35,093 bases of DNA from an uncultured Clostridia bacterium (GTDB lineage Bacteria > Bacillota > Clostridia > Christensenellales > Borkfalkiaceae). The notes below the pieces were generated by a model that was not told where the DNA came from, did not search any database, and was given only the letters and a program-made list of their open reading frames with translations. The position numbers and the translations under genes are program-made. Position 1 is the first letter of the stretch, and each line of letters opens with the position of its first letter. Location of the stretch: the NCBI GenBank assembly GCA_947595585.1, contig CANQET010000016.1:1-35093 (forward strand). Reading direction: 5' to 3'. Of this stretch, positions 1-7,990 are shown one piece after another.

Positions 1-83
1 TTCTTGCCTTTGGCAAACAGCCTACCGCACGTCTTTCTCATGTCAAGAGCCTTTCGCGGCATAAACCGCCGCGCCTTCCAGAC
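1..83. other. Intergenic, nothing recognised
   Basis: No gene, RNA or clear hairpin with a U-tract is visible in these first bases. They lie downstream of the tRNA transcript terminator on the minus strand. Confidence 0.5.
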
Positions 84-134
84 ATAAAAATCAACCTAAC
101 CCAAACCACTTCATCATGGTTCGAATTAGGTTGA
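84..134 (-). terminator. Rho-independent terminator of the tRNA-Val/tRNA-Leu transcript
   Basis: Read on the minus strand, the arms TCAACCTAA and TTAGGTTGA pair around an inner AACCA/TGGTT helix and are followed directly by TTTTTAT. The hairpin starts four bases after the CCA end of tRNA-Leu, so it closes that transcript. Confidence 0.85.
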
Positions 135-137
135 GGT

Positions 138-220
138 TGGTGCCGCTGACAGGGCTCGAACCTGCACGGTTGCCCATCGGATCCTAAATCCGACGCGTCT
201 GCCAATTCCACCACAGCGGC
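138..220 (-). tRNA. tRNA-Leu (anticodon TAG)
   Basis: An 83-base cloverleaf on the minus strand. The acceptor arm GCCGCTG pairs with CAGCGGC and is followed by A and an encoded CCA. The anticodon stem TCGGA/TCCGA encloses the loop TTTAGGA, giving anticodon TAG with T33 and G37, as usual for Leu(UAG). The T arm contains GGTTCGAGCC. The variable arm has the extended form of a class II tRNA. It lies 73 bases after tRNA-Val and probably shares its promoter. Confidence 0.96.
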
Positions 221-293
221 ACATAAAACGAAAACCCCACATATTGACCCATTCAAGCCGAGGCGGCTCTTCCGATCAATATACAGGGCTTTT

Positions 294-370
<77 letters not shown>

Positions 371-383
371 GTACAACGGTACT

Positions 384-412
384 ATCATACTCTATTCCAA
401 AGAGAATGTCAA
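384..412 (-). promoter_or_regulatory. Promoter of the tRNA-Val/tRNA-Leu unit
   Basis: On the minus strand a perfect -35 TTGACA (407-412) is separated by exactly 17 bases from -10 TATGAT (384-389). The predicted transcript start falls a few bases before the mature tRNA-Val 5' end at 370. Confidence 0.88.
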
Positions 413-472
413 GCATTCTTTCGAGGGATTTTGCGGTTTTCGGGAATTTTTTCGAAAAAATTCCGCAGACGG

Positions 473-501
473 TTGACATAACCCGTGACTTATTGTAAAA
501 T
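473..501 (+). promoter_or_regulatory. Promoter of the glycosyltransferase gene
   Basis: TTGACA at 473-478, a 17-base spacer, then TAAAAT at 496-501. The ATG at 535 follows after a short leader containing GGAG. Confidence 0.85.
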
Positions 502-534
502 ATTTGCAAGGCGGGATCCGCCATCGGAGTTATT

Positions 535-2046
535 ATGGAGACCTATCGCAAACCGAAAATACTCATCACCTTCGTAGAGGCGGGGATGGGGCATATCGTC
601 AGTGCACAGGCGATCTCCGAATCGCTGAAGGCAAAATACGGCGACAAGATGGAGATCATCGAGAGCTATATTCTGCGGGACAGCGAAAATCCCATCCTTC
701 CCAAATACGAAGATTTTCTCGTAAAGAATACCCAACTGTATTCCAAACTTCCCGCTTACGGCGATATCCAATTCGCCTCCATGCACATTTTGGGAGCGCA
801 GAATACCTTAAAGCTCATCCACAATACCATCTTCTATACGCAGACCAAGGCGACCATCGAGGAGTATGTGAAATATCAGCCCGATGTGATCGTGTGCACT
901 CACTACTTCCTGCTCTACGCGGCCGTCGAATACAAGCGGAAGTATAATCCCGACGTCATCATCGTCGCCTACTGTCCCGATAACAACGTGCACGGCTGGT
1001 GGGACAACCGTGCCGACGTCATCTATACCAACAACCCCATCGCGACCAAGCAGGCCTACGATCTCAAGTTCAAGAACGGACACGTCGTCGAGACGTTCTA
1101 TCCTACGCGGTCCGACGTCGTGGAGTCCAACGAGAGCAAGGAGTATTACCGCAACAAGTTCGGCATCCCCCTCGATAAATTCGCCGTCGTCATTGCGGAC
1201 GGCGTCTACGCCAAGGCCAAGGTGCGCAAGGTCTGCAACGAGCTCTTGAAGACCGACGTCCCCCTCACGATCTGCGTACTCGCGGGCAAGAACGAGAAGC
1301 TCAAGGCAAAGTTCGACCGCAAGAAGGATAAGTTAAAACCCAACATCACCCTTCTCACCTTCGGCTATATCAAGGATGCCCCCCAGCTCTATGGGGCGTG
1401 CGATCTGTTCATCACCAAGGGAGGGCCCAATGCCGTGCTCGACAGCGTCATGATGGGGACCCCCATCCTCATCGACTACTGTGCTTCCCCCATCGAACGA
1501 GCGACGAAGAAGCTCTTCACCGAGCGCTACTTCTGCGGCTATCACCTCGTAAGTCCCCGAAAGATCAGAAAGCAGGTGGAAGAGCTCGTACGCGAGCCCG
1601 CACTGCTCGAAGAGATCAAGAGCGCCCTCTCCTTCTTCGATAAATCCAAGAACGGCGCCTCCGAGATCGCAGATGACATCGCCGAGATCCTCTGGAACAA
1701 CCGCGAACGCATGGCGAAGATCCTTCGCGGGGAGCAGGAAGCGATCTCCGAGCTCTTCGAGGAGAAAAAAGAGGAAAAGCGCGCACGGGCGGAGGAAAAG
1801 ATCGAGAAGATCACGGAGGACGCAGCGCGGCAGGCCGAGCGGATCGAAGAGGAAGAGCGGATCGAAAGGCTCAACGAACGCACGGCGAAGCGCACGGAGC
1901 GCATACAGGCCCGTACCGAAGAGCAGCTCGAGCGCATCGACGAGAAGACGGAGAAGATCCTGCAGGAAGTCGAAGACGGGAACGCAAGCAGATATTCCGC
2001 ACTCGCGACTTCGCGCAAGATGCCTCCCCCCGCCACCAAAAAATAA
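535..2046 (+). CDS. MGDG synthase-type glycosyltransferase (GT28) with a long charged coiled-coil tail
   Basis: 503 residues. The N-terminus carries a GxGH-type loop (GMGHIVSAQAI, about residues 18-28), typical of the monogalactosyldiacylglycerol synthase/processive diacylglycerol glucosyltransferase group. The C-terminal Rossmann lobe has the FITKGGPNAVLD donor-nucleotide motif near residue 300, as in MurG-like GT28 enzymes. Family knowledge suggests transfer of a sugar from a UDP-sugar to a membrane lipid on the cytoplasmic face. Residues from about 400 to 490 are almost entirely E/K/R/A heptads (EEKIEKI, ERIEEEERIERL), a coiled-coil tail these enzymes do not normally carry. The ATG at 535 has GGAG upstream and a consensus promoter, and the gene is monocistronic with its own terminator. 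Acceptor lipid and sugar cannot be told from sequence. Confidence 0.82.
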   Translation: METYRKPKILITFVEAGMGHIVSAQAISESLKAKYGDKMEIIESYILRDSENPILPKYEDFLVKNTQLYSKLPAYGDIQFASMHILGAQNTLKLIHNTIFYTQTKATIEEYVKYQPDVIVCTHYFLLYAAVEYKRKYNPDVIIVAYCPDNNVHGWWDNRADVIYTNNPIATKQAYDLKFKNGHVVETFYPTRSDVVESNESKEYYRNKFGIPLDKFAVVIADGVYAKAKVRKVCNELLKTDVPLTICVLAGKNEKLKAKFDRKKDKLKPNITLLTFGYIKDAPQLYGACDLFITKGGPNAVLDSVMMGTPILIDYCASPIERATKKLFTERYFCGYHLVSPRKIRKQVEELVREPALLEEIKSALSFFDKSKNGASEIADDIAEILWNNRERMAKILRGEQEAISELFEEKKEEKRARAEEKIEKITEDAARQAERIEEEERIERLNERTAKRTERIQARTEEQLERIDEKTEKILQEVEDGNASRYSALATSRKMPPPATKK

Positions 2047-2051
2047 AATAT

Positions 2052-2085
2052 CGGACGGCTTTCTCTCGGCCGTCCGTCTTTTTTT
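2052..2085 (+). terminator. Terminator between the convergent glycosyltransferase and bioY genes
   Basis: The stem CGGACGGC/GCCGTCCG is followed by a run of seven or more T on the plus strand. On the minus strand the same stem is followed by a T-rich stretch, so it may serve both convergent genes. Confidence 0.88.
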
Positions 2086-2097
2086 ATTGCGAAAAAT

Positions 2098-2643
2098 TCA
2101 GTGTACGTAGCCCTCGAGGCGTACTGCGAGGAAGGCGGCGATGACAAACTTCACCGCATCGAAGGGAAGGTAAGGCACGACGCAAATCATGAGCGCATAG
2201 CCCCAGCCGCAGTGGTATACAAGCACGAACCAGAGCGTTCCGAAGGCGTAGCATACGGCAAGCCCGAGGAGCATAAAACCGTAAAAGATCGCCATACGCC
2301 CCCACCTGTTTTTCACGGGAAGAAGTTTTGCGAGCGCGGAAATGAGGGTGAGAAACAAAAAGCCGAAGATATACCCGCCCGTCGGCCCGAAGAGCGCTGC
2401 CCCGCCCGCCTTGAAACCCGCAAAGACGGGGATCCCGATAAGGCCCATCAGGATATAACAAAAGACGGCGGCGAGTGCCCGCTTCCAGCCGAAGAGCGCC
2501 CCCACGAGGGCGACGGCGAGCGTTTGAAGGGTGACGGGGATCGCGAAGACAGGCACCGAGATCCACGCACACGTTGTGATAAGCGCGACCGAGAGCGCGA
2601 TGAATGCACACTCCCGCGCAAGGCTCTTTCTTGCGGAATTCAT
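2098..2643 (-). CDS. bioY: BioY family biotin transporter (ECF S component)
   Basis: 181 residues, hydrophobic throughout, with about six predicted membrane segments. The family hallmarks are visible: VFAIPVTLQTLAV near the N-terminus, GxxxGIPVFAG, and FGPTGGYIFGF in the middle. BioY binds biotin in the membrane and normally works with a shared EcfT-EcfA-EcfA' energising module, which is not encoded here. The start MNSARKS is chosen because it places GAGG about ten bases upstream; upstream frame extension would overlap metK. It begins 14 bases after the metK stop, so the two form a metK-bioY operon ending at the terminator near 2052. Confidence 0.88.
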   Translation of the reverse strand: MNSARKSLARECAFIALSVALITTCAWISVPVFAIPVTLQTLAVALVGALFGWKRALAAVFCYILMGLIGIPVFAGFKAGGAALFGPTGGYIFGFLFLTLISALAKLLPVKNRWGRMAIFYGFMLLGLAVCYAFGTLWFVLVYHCGWGYALMICVVPYLPFDAVKFVIAAFLAVRLEGYVH

Positions 2644-2657
2644 GGTATTTCGGTGCC

Positions 2658-3830
2658 TCAATGCATTGCGGGAAGGTAGCGCCGCAGCGCCGCGATGCGG
2701 TCGCAGCGTTCCCAAGGGAACTGTTCCCGCCCGAAGTGCCCGTAGGCGGCCGTCCCGGCGTAGATCGGGCGGCGCAGCCCGAGGGTCGCGATGATCGCCG
2801 CGGGGCGCAGGTCGAATTCCCGCTTCACGATCTCGGCGATCTCGTCGTCGGGAAGTTTGCCCGTGCCGAACGTATCCACGAAGACGGAGACGGGATTGGC
2901 GACGCCGATCGCATAGGCGACCTGTAGCTCCATCTCATCGGCAAGCCCCGAACAGACGATGTTTTTGCAGATGTACCGCGCCATATAGGCGGCGCTGCGG
3001 TCGACCTTCGTCGGGTCCTTGCCCGAAAACGCCCCACCGCCGTGAGCACATCTTCCGCCGTAGGTATCGACGACGATCTTCCTGCCCGTAAGCCCCGAAT
3101 CCCCCTCGGGACCGCCGATCTCGAACCTGCCCGTCGGGTTGATGAAATACTTGGTGTTTTCATCGAGAAGCTCTGCGGGGATGACTTCACGCACCACGAG
3201 CTCCTTCATATCCCTCTCGATCTCGGCATGCGAGACCTTGGTGTTGTGCTGGGCGGAGATGACGACGGTATCCACGCGGACGGGGGTCCTCCCCTCGTAT
3301 TCGACGGTGACTTGGGTCTTGCCGTCGGGGCGAAGATAATCGACGAGCTTTTGCTTGCGCAGGTCGGCAAGCCTCTTTGCGAGCTTGTGCGCGAGCACGA
3401 TGGGAAGAGGCATGAGCTCCTCCGTCTCACGGCAGGCATAGCCGAACATCATGCCCTGATCGCCTGCCCCGATGAGGTCGGCATCCTCGCCGCCCGCCTT
3501 GTTTTCGAGCGAACGATCCACCCCGAGCGCGATATCGGGCGACTGCGCGTGCACGAGCACGAGGATCTTGCATTTGTCGTAGGCAAAGTCCCCCGCGTAG
3601 TACCCGATGCGGCGGATGACCTCCCGCGCGATCGCCGCATAGTCCACCTGCGCCTTGCTCGTGACTTCCCCCGCGATCATAAGGGTATTGTACGCCGCAC
3701 AGCACTCCACCGCCGCACGCGTATTGGCATCCTGCGCCAAAAGTGCATCCAAAATAGCATCGGAGATGCTGTCGCACACCTTATCGGGATGCCCCTCCGT
3801 GACGCTCTCACTCGTAAAAAATCTTCTCAT
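2658..3830 (-). CDS. metK: S-adenosylmethionine synthetase
   Basis: 390 residues, the usual length. It makes S-adenosylmethionine from methionine and ATP in the cytosol. The hallmarks [13 protein letters not shown] at the start, the [12 protein letters not shown] hexapeptide region and [19 protein letters not shown] are intact. An in-frame ATG lies 27 bases further upstream, but it would sit at or before the transcription start. The chosen ATG (CAT at 3828-3830) has AGGAAG eight bases before it and a perfect-spacing promoter at 3859-3887. The predicted leader is only about 20 bases, so there is no room for the SAM riboswitch that often precedes metK in Firmicutes. bioY follows in the same transcript. 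Confidence 0.97.
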   Translation of the reverse strand: MRRFFTSESVTEGHPDKVCDSISDAILDALLAQDANTRAAVECCAAYNTLMIAGEVTSKAQVDYAAIAREVIRRIGYYAGDFAYDKCKILVLVHAQSPDIALGVDRSLENKAGGEDADLIGAGDQGMMFGYACRETEELMPLPIVLAHKLAKRLADLRKQKLVDYLRPDGKTQVTVEYEGRTPVRVDTVVISAQHNTKVSHAEIERDMKELVVREVIPAELLDENTKYFINPTGRFEIGGPEGDSGLTGRKIVVDTYGGRCAHGGGAFSGKDPTKVDRSAAYMARYICKNIVCSGLADEMELQVAYAIGVANPVSVFVDTFGTGKLPDDEIAEIVKREFDLRPAAIIATLGLRRPIYAGTAAYGHFGREQFPWERCDRIAALRRYLPAMH

Positions 3831-3858
3831 GACCGTACTTCCTTTTGTCGATGACACT

Positions 3859-3887
3859 ATTATAGATCATCGCGCGGGAAAAGTCAA
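3859..3887 (-). promoter_or_regulatory. Promoter of metK-bioY
   Basis: Minus strand: TTGACT (3882-3887), a 17-base spacer, TATAAT (3859-3864). The predicted start point leaves about 20 bases of leader before the metK ATG. Confidence 0.88.
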
Positions 3888-3912
3888 TGAAAATGTGCTT
3901 CATAAATTTTCC

Positions 3913-3932
3913 GCCCGAAGCGATCTTCGGGC
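3913..3932. repeat. Perfect hairpin in the metK/radical-SAM divergent intergenic region
   Basis: GCCCGAAG and CTTCGGGC flank a four-base loop CGAT. No T-run of terminator quality follows on either strand, and it lies upstream of both divergent promoters. Its role is unknown; the rest of 3888-4060 shows nothing recognisable. Confidence 0.5.
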
Positions 3933-4060
3933 AGAAAATGTACGTTCCTTATGCAACGCTCGGCCTCCCCATGCCGTAAGTCCCTTGGAAGATACAATCT
4001 ACCGTCGTGCCACAGCACTCCCCCCGCTTTTTCGCGAAGGGGAAGGGAGCGCAAAAGAAG

Positions 4061-4089
4061 TTGCAAATTCAAAGAGATTCTGCTATAAT
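4061..4089 (+). promoter_or_regulatory. Promoter of the radical SAM gene, predicting a leaderless mRNA
   Basis: TTGCAA (4061-4066), a 17-base spacer, TATAAT (4084-4089). The expected transcription start, about seven bases after the -10 box, coincides with the A of the start codon at 4096. No Shine-Dalgarno sequence fits between the -10 box and the ATG. Confidence 0.75.
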
Positions 4090-4095
4090 TTCGGT

Positions 4096-4947
4096 ATGGA
4101 TTGCAAATTGTGCCCCGTGGAATGCGGGGCGGATCGGGCAAAACGCGCGGGGCGCTGCGGGGTGACGGGGCTGACGATCGCAAAATACGGTCTGCATCCC
4201 TATGAAGAGCCCCCCATCTCCCACGCGAAGGGTGCGGGCGCCGTGTTTTTCGGCGGCTGCGGCTTGCGGTGCGTCTTCTGCCAGAATTACGAGGTCTCGC
4301 GCGCGATGCGGGGCAAGGCGGTAACTCCCAAAGAGCTCTCCGCGATCTTCACCGAAATTGAAGACATGGGGGCGGATTGTATCGACCTCGTGACGCCCGA
4401 CCACGTCTCGGACCTCGTCGCGGAGGCACTCTCCTATCGTAAGCCGAAGGTCCCCGTCGTCTACAATTCGGGCGGTTATGCAAAGCTCGATGCGCTCGAA
4501 CGCATCGCCCCCTATGTGGATATTTGGCTGCCCGATCTGAAATTTTGCGACCCTGCCCTCTCTTTGCGCTACACGAGGCGGGCGGATTACTTCGAATATG
4601 CGAGCCGTGCCGTCGCATTTATGGCAAAGACGCCCATCGTCTCGGAAGACGGAGCGATGCAAAAGGGCATCATCGTGCGGCACCTCGTGCTCCCGGGCTG
4701 CGGTTCGGATTCGATGAAAGTCCTCGATTTTCTCAAAACGGTCCTTCCCGAGGATGCCCCCCTCTCCCTCATGCGGCAATATACGCCCATGGGCGACATC
4801 GCAGGCTTCCCCGAGCTGCAACGAAGGGTGACCGCGCGGGAATACAACCGTGTGCTCGGCTATGCGGAAATGCTCGGATTCTCTACGATCTACGCGCAAG
4901 AAAAGGAGAGCGCATCCGAGTTTTTCGTCCCCATATGGGACTTTTAG
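4096..4947 (+). CDS. Radical SAM protein, pyruvate-formate-lyase-activase-like (PflX type)
   Basis: 283 residues. The N-terminus has the CKLCPVECG motif and a further Cys in AGRCGV, the accessory cysteines of this family. The radical SAM cluster motif CGLRCVFCQNY (CX3CX2C) follows at about residues 55-64. Family members are annotated as PflA-like or uncharacterised activases; the substrate is unknown. The start is fixed by the conserved CxLCPxxCG motif, which begins at residue 3, and a TATAAT box ends only six bases before the ATG. Longer in-frame ORF sequence upstream runs through the promoter and is not part of the gene. The stop overlaps the end of a small minus-strand ORF by four bases. 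Confidence 0.85.
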   Translation: MDCKLCPVECGADRAKRAGRCGVTGLTIAKYGLHPYEEPPISHAKGAGAVFFGGCGLRCVFCQNYEVSRAMRGKAVTPKELSAIFTEIEDMGADCIDLVTPDHVSDLVAEALSYRKPKVPVVYNSGGYAKLDALERIAPYVDIWLPDLKFCDPALSLRYTRRADYFEYASRAVAFMAKTPIVSEDGAMQKGIIVRHLVLPGCGSDSMKVLDFLKTVLPEDAPLSLMRQYTPMGDIAGFPELQRRVTAREYNRVLGYAEMLGFSTIYAQEKESASEFFVPIWDF

Positions 4948-5075
4948 CCATCGAGCAGCAGATCTTTGAGCTCTGCGATGAGCTTGCAAAGCCTTCCCGC
5001 CTCCGCGGGAGATGCGACCTTCAGCTGTGCTTCCATGGCACGGATCGCGGCAAGTTTTGTATCTTTTTTGCGCAT
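4944..5075 (-). CDS. Possible small protein, 43 residues
   Basis: A short minus-strand frame reading MRKKDTKLAAIRAMEAQLKV and ending in ELKDLLLDG. AGAGGG lies about four bases before the ATG. It is rich in Ala, Leu, Lys and Glu and would form an amphipathic helix, starting basic and ending acidic. It converges on the radical SAM gene with a four-base stop-to-stop overlap and diverges from the ABC-F gene. No promoter is clear. I do not recognise the family. The coding look and the ribosome site support it, but a frame this short can occur by chance. Confidence 0.4.
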   Translation of the reverse strand: MRKKDTKLAAIRAMEAQLKVASPAEAGRLCKLIAELKDLLLDG

Positions 5076-5140
5076 TGTTCCCTCTTTCCCCCGCAAAACA
5101 CGGGGGGACCTATATAGTTTGTTTCGCGAGGAGGGCAGAT

Positions 5141-6988
5141 ATGCTCGTTCAACTCGAAAACGTCACCTTCGGCTACGGCGCCCCCATCGTGCACGGCGTC
5201 TCTTTTTCCGTGCATGAGGGAGAACGCATCGGCTTTGTGGGCGGCAACGGCGAGGGCAAGACGACGATCTTAAAGCTCATTCTCGGCGAACTCACGCCCG
5301 ATACGGGCACGGTCGTGCGGAAAAATAACCTCTGCATCGGCTATTTGCCGCAGACGGGCGGCTTCGAATCCGAGGATACGGTGTATTCGGCGATGAAGGA
5401 GGTCTTCCGCGAGGATGAAAAACTGCTTGCGGATCTCCGCGCCGCGCAGGCGGCGTATTCCACGGCTTCAGGGGGGGATGTAGCAATTCTTTCGGCCAAA
5501 ATCGAGAGTTTGGAAAAGCGGATCGCCGCGCGAGACAGCTACAATTATGAAGTGCGTATCCGCACCGTCCTCGGGGGCATGGGCTTCGGCGGACGCACGG
5601 AGCAGATCGTCTCTACGATGAGCGGCGGCGAAAAGACGCGCTTGAAACTCTGCCGTCTGCTCCTCGAGGCGCCCGAACTTCTCATCCTCGATGAACCCAC
5701 CAACCACCTCGATCTTCCCGCCCTCTTCTGGCTCGAAGACTATCTTGCTTCCTACAAGGGAGCCCTTCTCATCGCCTCGCACGACCGCTACTTCCTCGAC
5801 CGCCTCACGGCGCGTACCCTCGAGCTCGAGCGCGGGCGGCTCTCCTCCTTCAAGGGAAATTACAGCGTATACAAGGGCCTCAAGGCGATGCGCTACGAAG
5901 AGGAGCTCCGCGCATACAAGCGGCAGCAGGAGGAGATCGCAAAACTCAAGGAGTATGTCGATCGGAACATCGTCCGCGCGACGACGGCAAAGAGCGCCCT
6001 CTCGCGTGTGAACAAGCTTGAGCGCATGGAGATCGTAGATCGCCCTACGCCCCCTCCCCCACCTCCGCGCTTTCAATTCACCTTCGAAGAGAATCCCTAT
6101 GAGCGGGTGATCGCTTGCCACGGGTTCGACCTCTTCGCCGAAGAAAAACAGCTTCTTACAAGGACCGACTTCAACCTCATGCGGGGAGAAAAGTGTGCGC
6201 TCGTCGGCGAGAACGGCACGGGGAAGAGCACGCTCCTCAAGTTCCTCCTATCGGGCGACCGCTGCGTGGAGATCGGAAAATACGTCAAGATCGCCTACTA
6301 CGACCAGGAAAATGCGGACTTCGATCCGAACGAGGGCACCCTCGAAGCCTATTGGGGGCGCTTCCCCCGTCTTTCCCAAACCGAAGCACGGGCGACGCTC
6401 GCCGCGGCGGGGCTCTATGCCGAGGATATCGAAAAGAAGGTCGGTGCGCTCTCGGGGGGACAACGGGCAAAGCTCGCCCTCGCCGTCCTCGAGACGGCGC
6501 ATGCAAACGTGCTTCTCCTCGATGAGCCCACCAACCATCTCGACCTTCCCGCCCGCGAGGCGCTCGAAGACGCCCTCCGCGCCTTCGAAGGGACCATCCT
6601 CTTCGTCTCGCACGACCGAAGATTTATCGAAGGCATCGCGACCAAGATCTGCGCGATCGAAGAGAAGAAGCTCGTCTTCTTTGCAGGCGGGTATGCGCAG
6701 TATCTCGCCGAAAAAAAGCGTACGGAAAAAAAGCCGCCCGTGCAGCCCAAGGAAAAAGGCGAGGGGTACCGCTCCGCAAAAGAGCGCGCCGCCGAAGCCA
6801 ATCGCCGCAAACGCCAAAAGGAGATCGAGGCGGAGCTCGAAGCGCTCGAGAAGCGGGAAGAGGAGCTGAACTCCGCCATGCTCGAACAGGCCGCCGACTA
6901 TCGCAAAGTACAGGCGATCGCGGCCGAACTCGAAGCGCTCCGAAAAACTGCCGATGCCCTCTATGAAGAATACGGCACCCTGCTTTGA
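5141..6988 (+). CDS. ABC-F family ATPase (Uup/YdiF-type)
   Basis: 615 residues with two nucleotide-binding domains and no membrane segments. Domain 1: Walker A GGNGEGKT (34-41), signature MSGGEK, then LILDEPTNHLD. Domain 2: GENGTGKST, LSGGQ, LLLDEPTNHLD. A charged inter-domain linker (about 230-310) holds six consecutive prolines (304-309), and the C-terminal 75 residues form a charged coiled coil, as in Uup and YdiF. ABC-F proteins bind the ribosome near the E site and affect stalling or antibiotic sensitivity; whether this one gives resistance cannot be told. The start MLVQLENV is preceded by GAGGAGGG five bases upstream. Two tandem terminators follow. Confidence 0.92.
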   Translation: MLVQLENVTFGYGAPIVHGVSFSVHEGERIGFVGGNGEGKTTILKLILGELTPDTGTVVRKNNLCIGYLPQTGGFESEDTVYSAMKEVFREDEKLLADLRAAQAAYSTASGGDVAILSAKIESLEKRIAARDSYNYEVRIRTVLGGMGFGGRTEQIVSTMSGGEKTRLKLCRLLLEAPELLILDEPTNHLDLPALFWLEDYLASYKGALLIASHDRYFLDRLTARTLELERGRLSSFKGNYSVYKGLKAMRYEEELRAYKRQQEEIAKLKEYVDRNIVRATTAKSALSRVNKLERMEIVDRPTPPPPPPRFQFTFEENPYERVIACHGFDLFAEEKQLLTRTDFNLMRGEKCALVGENGTGKSTLLKFLLSGDRCVEIGKYVKIAYYDQENADFDPNEGTLEAYWGRFPRLSQTEARATLAAAGLYAEDIEKKVGALSGGQRAKLALAVLETAHANVLLLDEPTNHLDLPAREALEDALRAFEGTILFVSHDRRFIEGIATKICAIEEKKLVFFAGGYAQYLAEKKRTEKKPPVQPKEKGEGYRSAKERAAEANRRKRQKEIEAELEALEKREEELNSAMLEQAADYRKVQAIAAELEALRKTADALYEEYGTLL

Positions 6989-7024
6989 ATGGTATTTCGA
7001 TAAATTTCGAAATACCATTTTTTC
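6988..7024 (+). terminator. Terminator 1 of the ABC-F gene
   Basis: A perfect 13-base stem (AATGGTATTTCGA with TCGAAATACCATT) runs directly into a T-tract. It begins at the last base of the stop codon. Confidence 0.92.
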
Positions 7025-7026
7025 TA

Positions 7027-7066
7027 CGCTTTTTGTGGTATTTTTCGTACAAAAAGCGCATTTTTT
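7027..7066 (+). terminator. Terminator 2 (tandem) of the ABC-F gene
   Basis: The stem CGCTTTTTGT/ACAAAAAGCG is followed by CATTTTTT. It sits three bases past the first terminator and six bases before the integrase stop codon. On the minus strand it has no T-run, so it does not serve the integrase. Confidence 0.75.
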
Positions 7067-7072
7067 GTAAGT

Positions 7073-7990
7073 TTACGGTGATTCGAGGAAACGGCCGACC
7101 TTGTTCATCATCTCCGATTTGTGTTCGTAAAGGGAATGTGCATAGCGCTTCAACGTGATCGAGGGATCGCGGTGCCCCAAGATCTCGGCGAGCGTCTTCA
7201 CGTCCATTCCGACTTCGATCGCCCGCGTCGCGAAGGTGTGCCTTAAGGCATGAAAGCCGCGGTGGCGGAGGCGCAAGCGCTCTAAGATCTTCGAAAACGT
7301 GCGCTGATATGTGCGGACTTCGGCGCCGTATTCGGTATTCCCGGCGACGATGAATTTCCCCTTCGTGCGCCGCTTCAGCGCCTTCAGCCGCACGACGATC
7401 TGCCGCGGCAGCGGGATCTCGCGCGTCGAGCTCGCCGTCTTGGGCGTATCGAAGAGCTTGAAGTAGCGATTCTGCCGCCAACTGTCGTGGCACGACTTTG
7501 TGACCGTAAGCGTGCCCTTGAGAAGATCCACATCTTCCCATGTGAGTGCGAGCAGCTCTCCGATGCGAAGCCCCGTATAGAGGCTGAGCACGATCCCGAA
7601 GAGGCGGGGTTCATCGGTCGCGAAGACGTACATCTCGATGAGCTTCTGCTCTTGCTTTGTGAAGCAGGTGACGCGGCTCGTATCCATCCGCGGGCGCACG
7701 ATGACGTCGGAATACTGCCGTTCGACGATGCCGAACTTTTCGCCCTGTTTCAAGGACCTCTTGAGGAGCGCCACGATAAAATTGACGCTGCACGGCGCGA
7801 GACCGTGCTCTGTGAGCAGGACGGAGAACTTCTGAAGTTCGACCGGAGTGAGCTCGCTCATCTCACGGTCGCCGAGCACGGGCAGAATGTATTTTTCGGT
7901 CTGCCTGCGGTATTTCGCATACGTACGCGGCTTTGTGGAGATCTTCACATAGAACTCCAACCATTCATTGAGCCAATCTTTGTACAACAT
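7073..7990 (-). CDS. Tyrosine recombinase / site-specific integrase
   Basis: 305 residues. The N-terminal 100 residues form an SAM-like core-binding domain; the catalytic domain has the full tyrosine recombinase set: Arg142 (TGLRIGE), Lys184, His247 and Arg250 (HALRH), His273 (LGHRD) and nucleophile Tyr283 (KRYAHS). It therefore should cut and rejoin DNA. The ATG is preceded by GGGAGG at five bases. It stands alone: no excisionase, relaxase, phage or conjugation gene is adjacent, and its base composition resembles the host. No clear attachment-site repeat, promoter or own terminator is seen. It may be the relic or the resident enzyme of a mobile element, or a domesticated recombinase. Confidence 0.93.
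   Translation of the reverse strand: MLYKDWLNEWLEFYVKISTKPRTYAKYRRQTEKYILPVLGDREMSELTPVELQKFSVLLTEHGLAPCSVNFIVALLKRSLKQGEKFGIVERQYSDVIVRPRMDTSRVTCFTKQEQKLIEMYVFATDEPRLFGIVLSLYTGLRIGELLALTWEDVDLLKGTLTVTKSCHDSWRQNRYFKLFDTPKTASSTREIPLPRQIVVRLKALKRRTKGKFIVAGNTEYGAEVRTYQRTFSKILERLRLRHRGFHALRHTFATRAIEVGMDVKTLAEILGHRDPSITLKRYAHSLYEHKSEMMNKVGRFLESP

Noticed and set aside
2644-2715. Upstream extension of bioY to a start at 2715
   Set aside because: The added residues overlap metK, look like out-of-frame Arg/Pro/Ala-rich sequence, and the ATG at 2643 has its own ribosome site.
3830-3858. SAM riboswitch ahead of metK
   Set aside because: The promoter leaves only about 20 bases of leader, too short for any known SAM riboswitch.
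3913-3932. Hairpin as a terminator
   Set aside because: No U-tract on either strand, and it lies upstream of both divergent promoters.
3655-4095. Upstream extension of the radical SAM gene into metK
   Set aside because: It crosses the metK promoter, the intergenic hairpin and the gene's own promoter; the family N-terminal Cys motif begins at the ATG at 4096.
5087-5106. C/G-rich hairpin before the ABC-F gene as an attenuator
   Set aside because: The stem is only five pairs and no T-run or leader peptide is visible.
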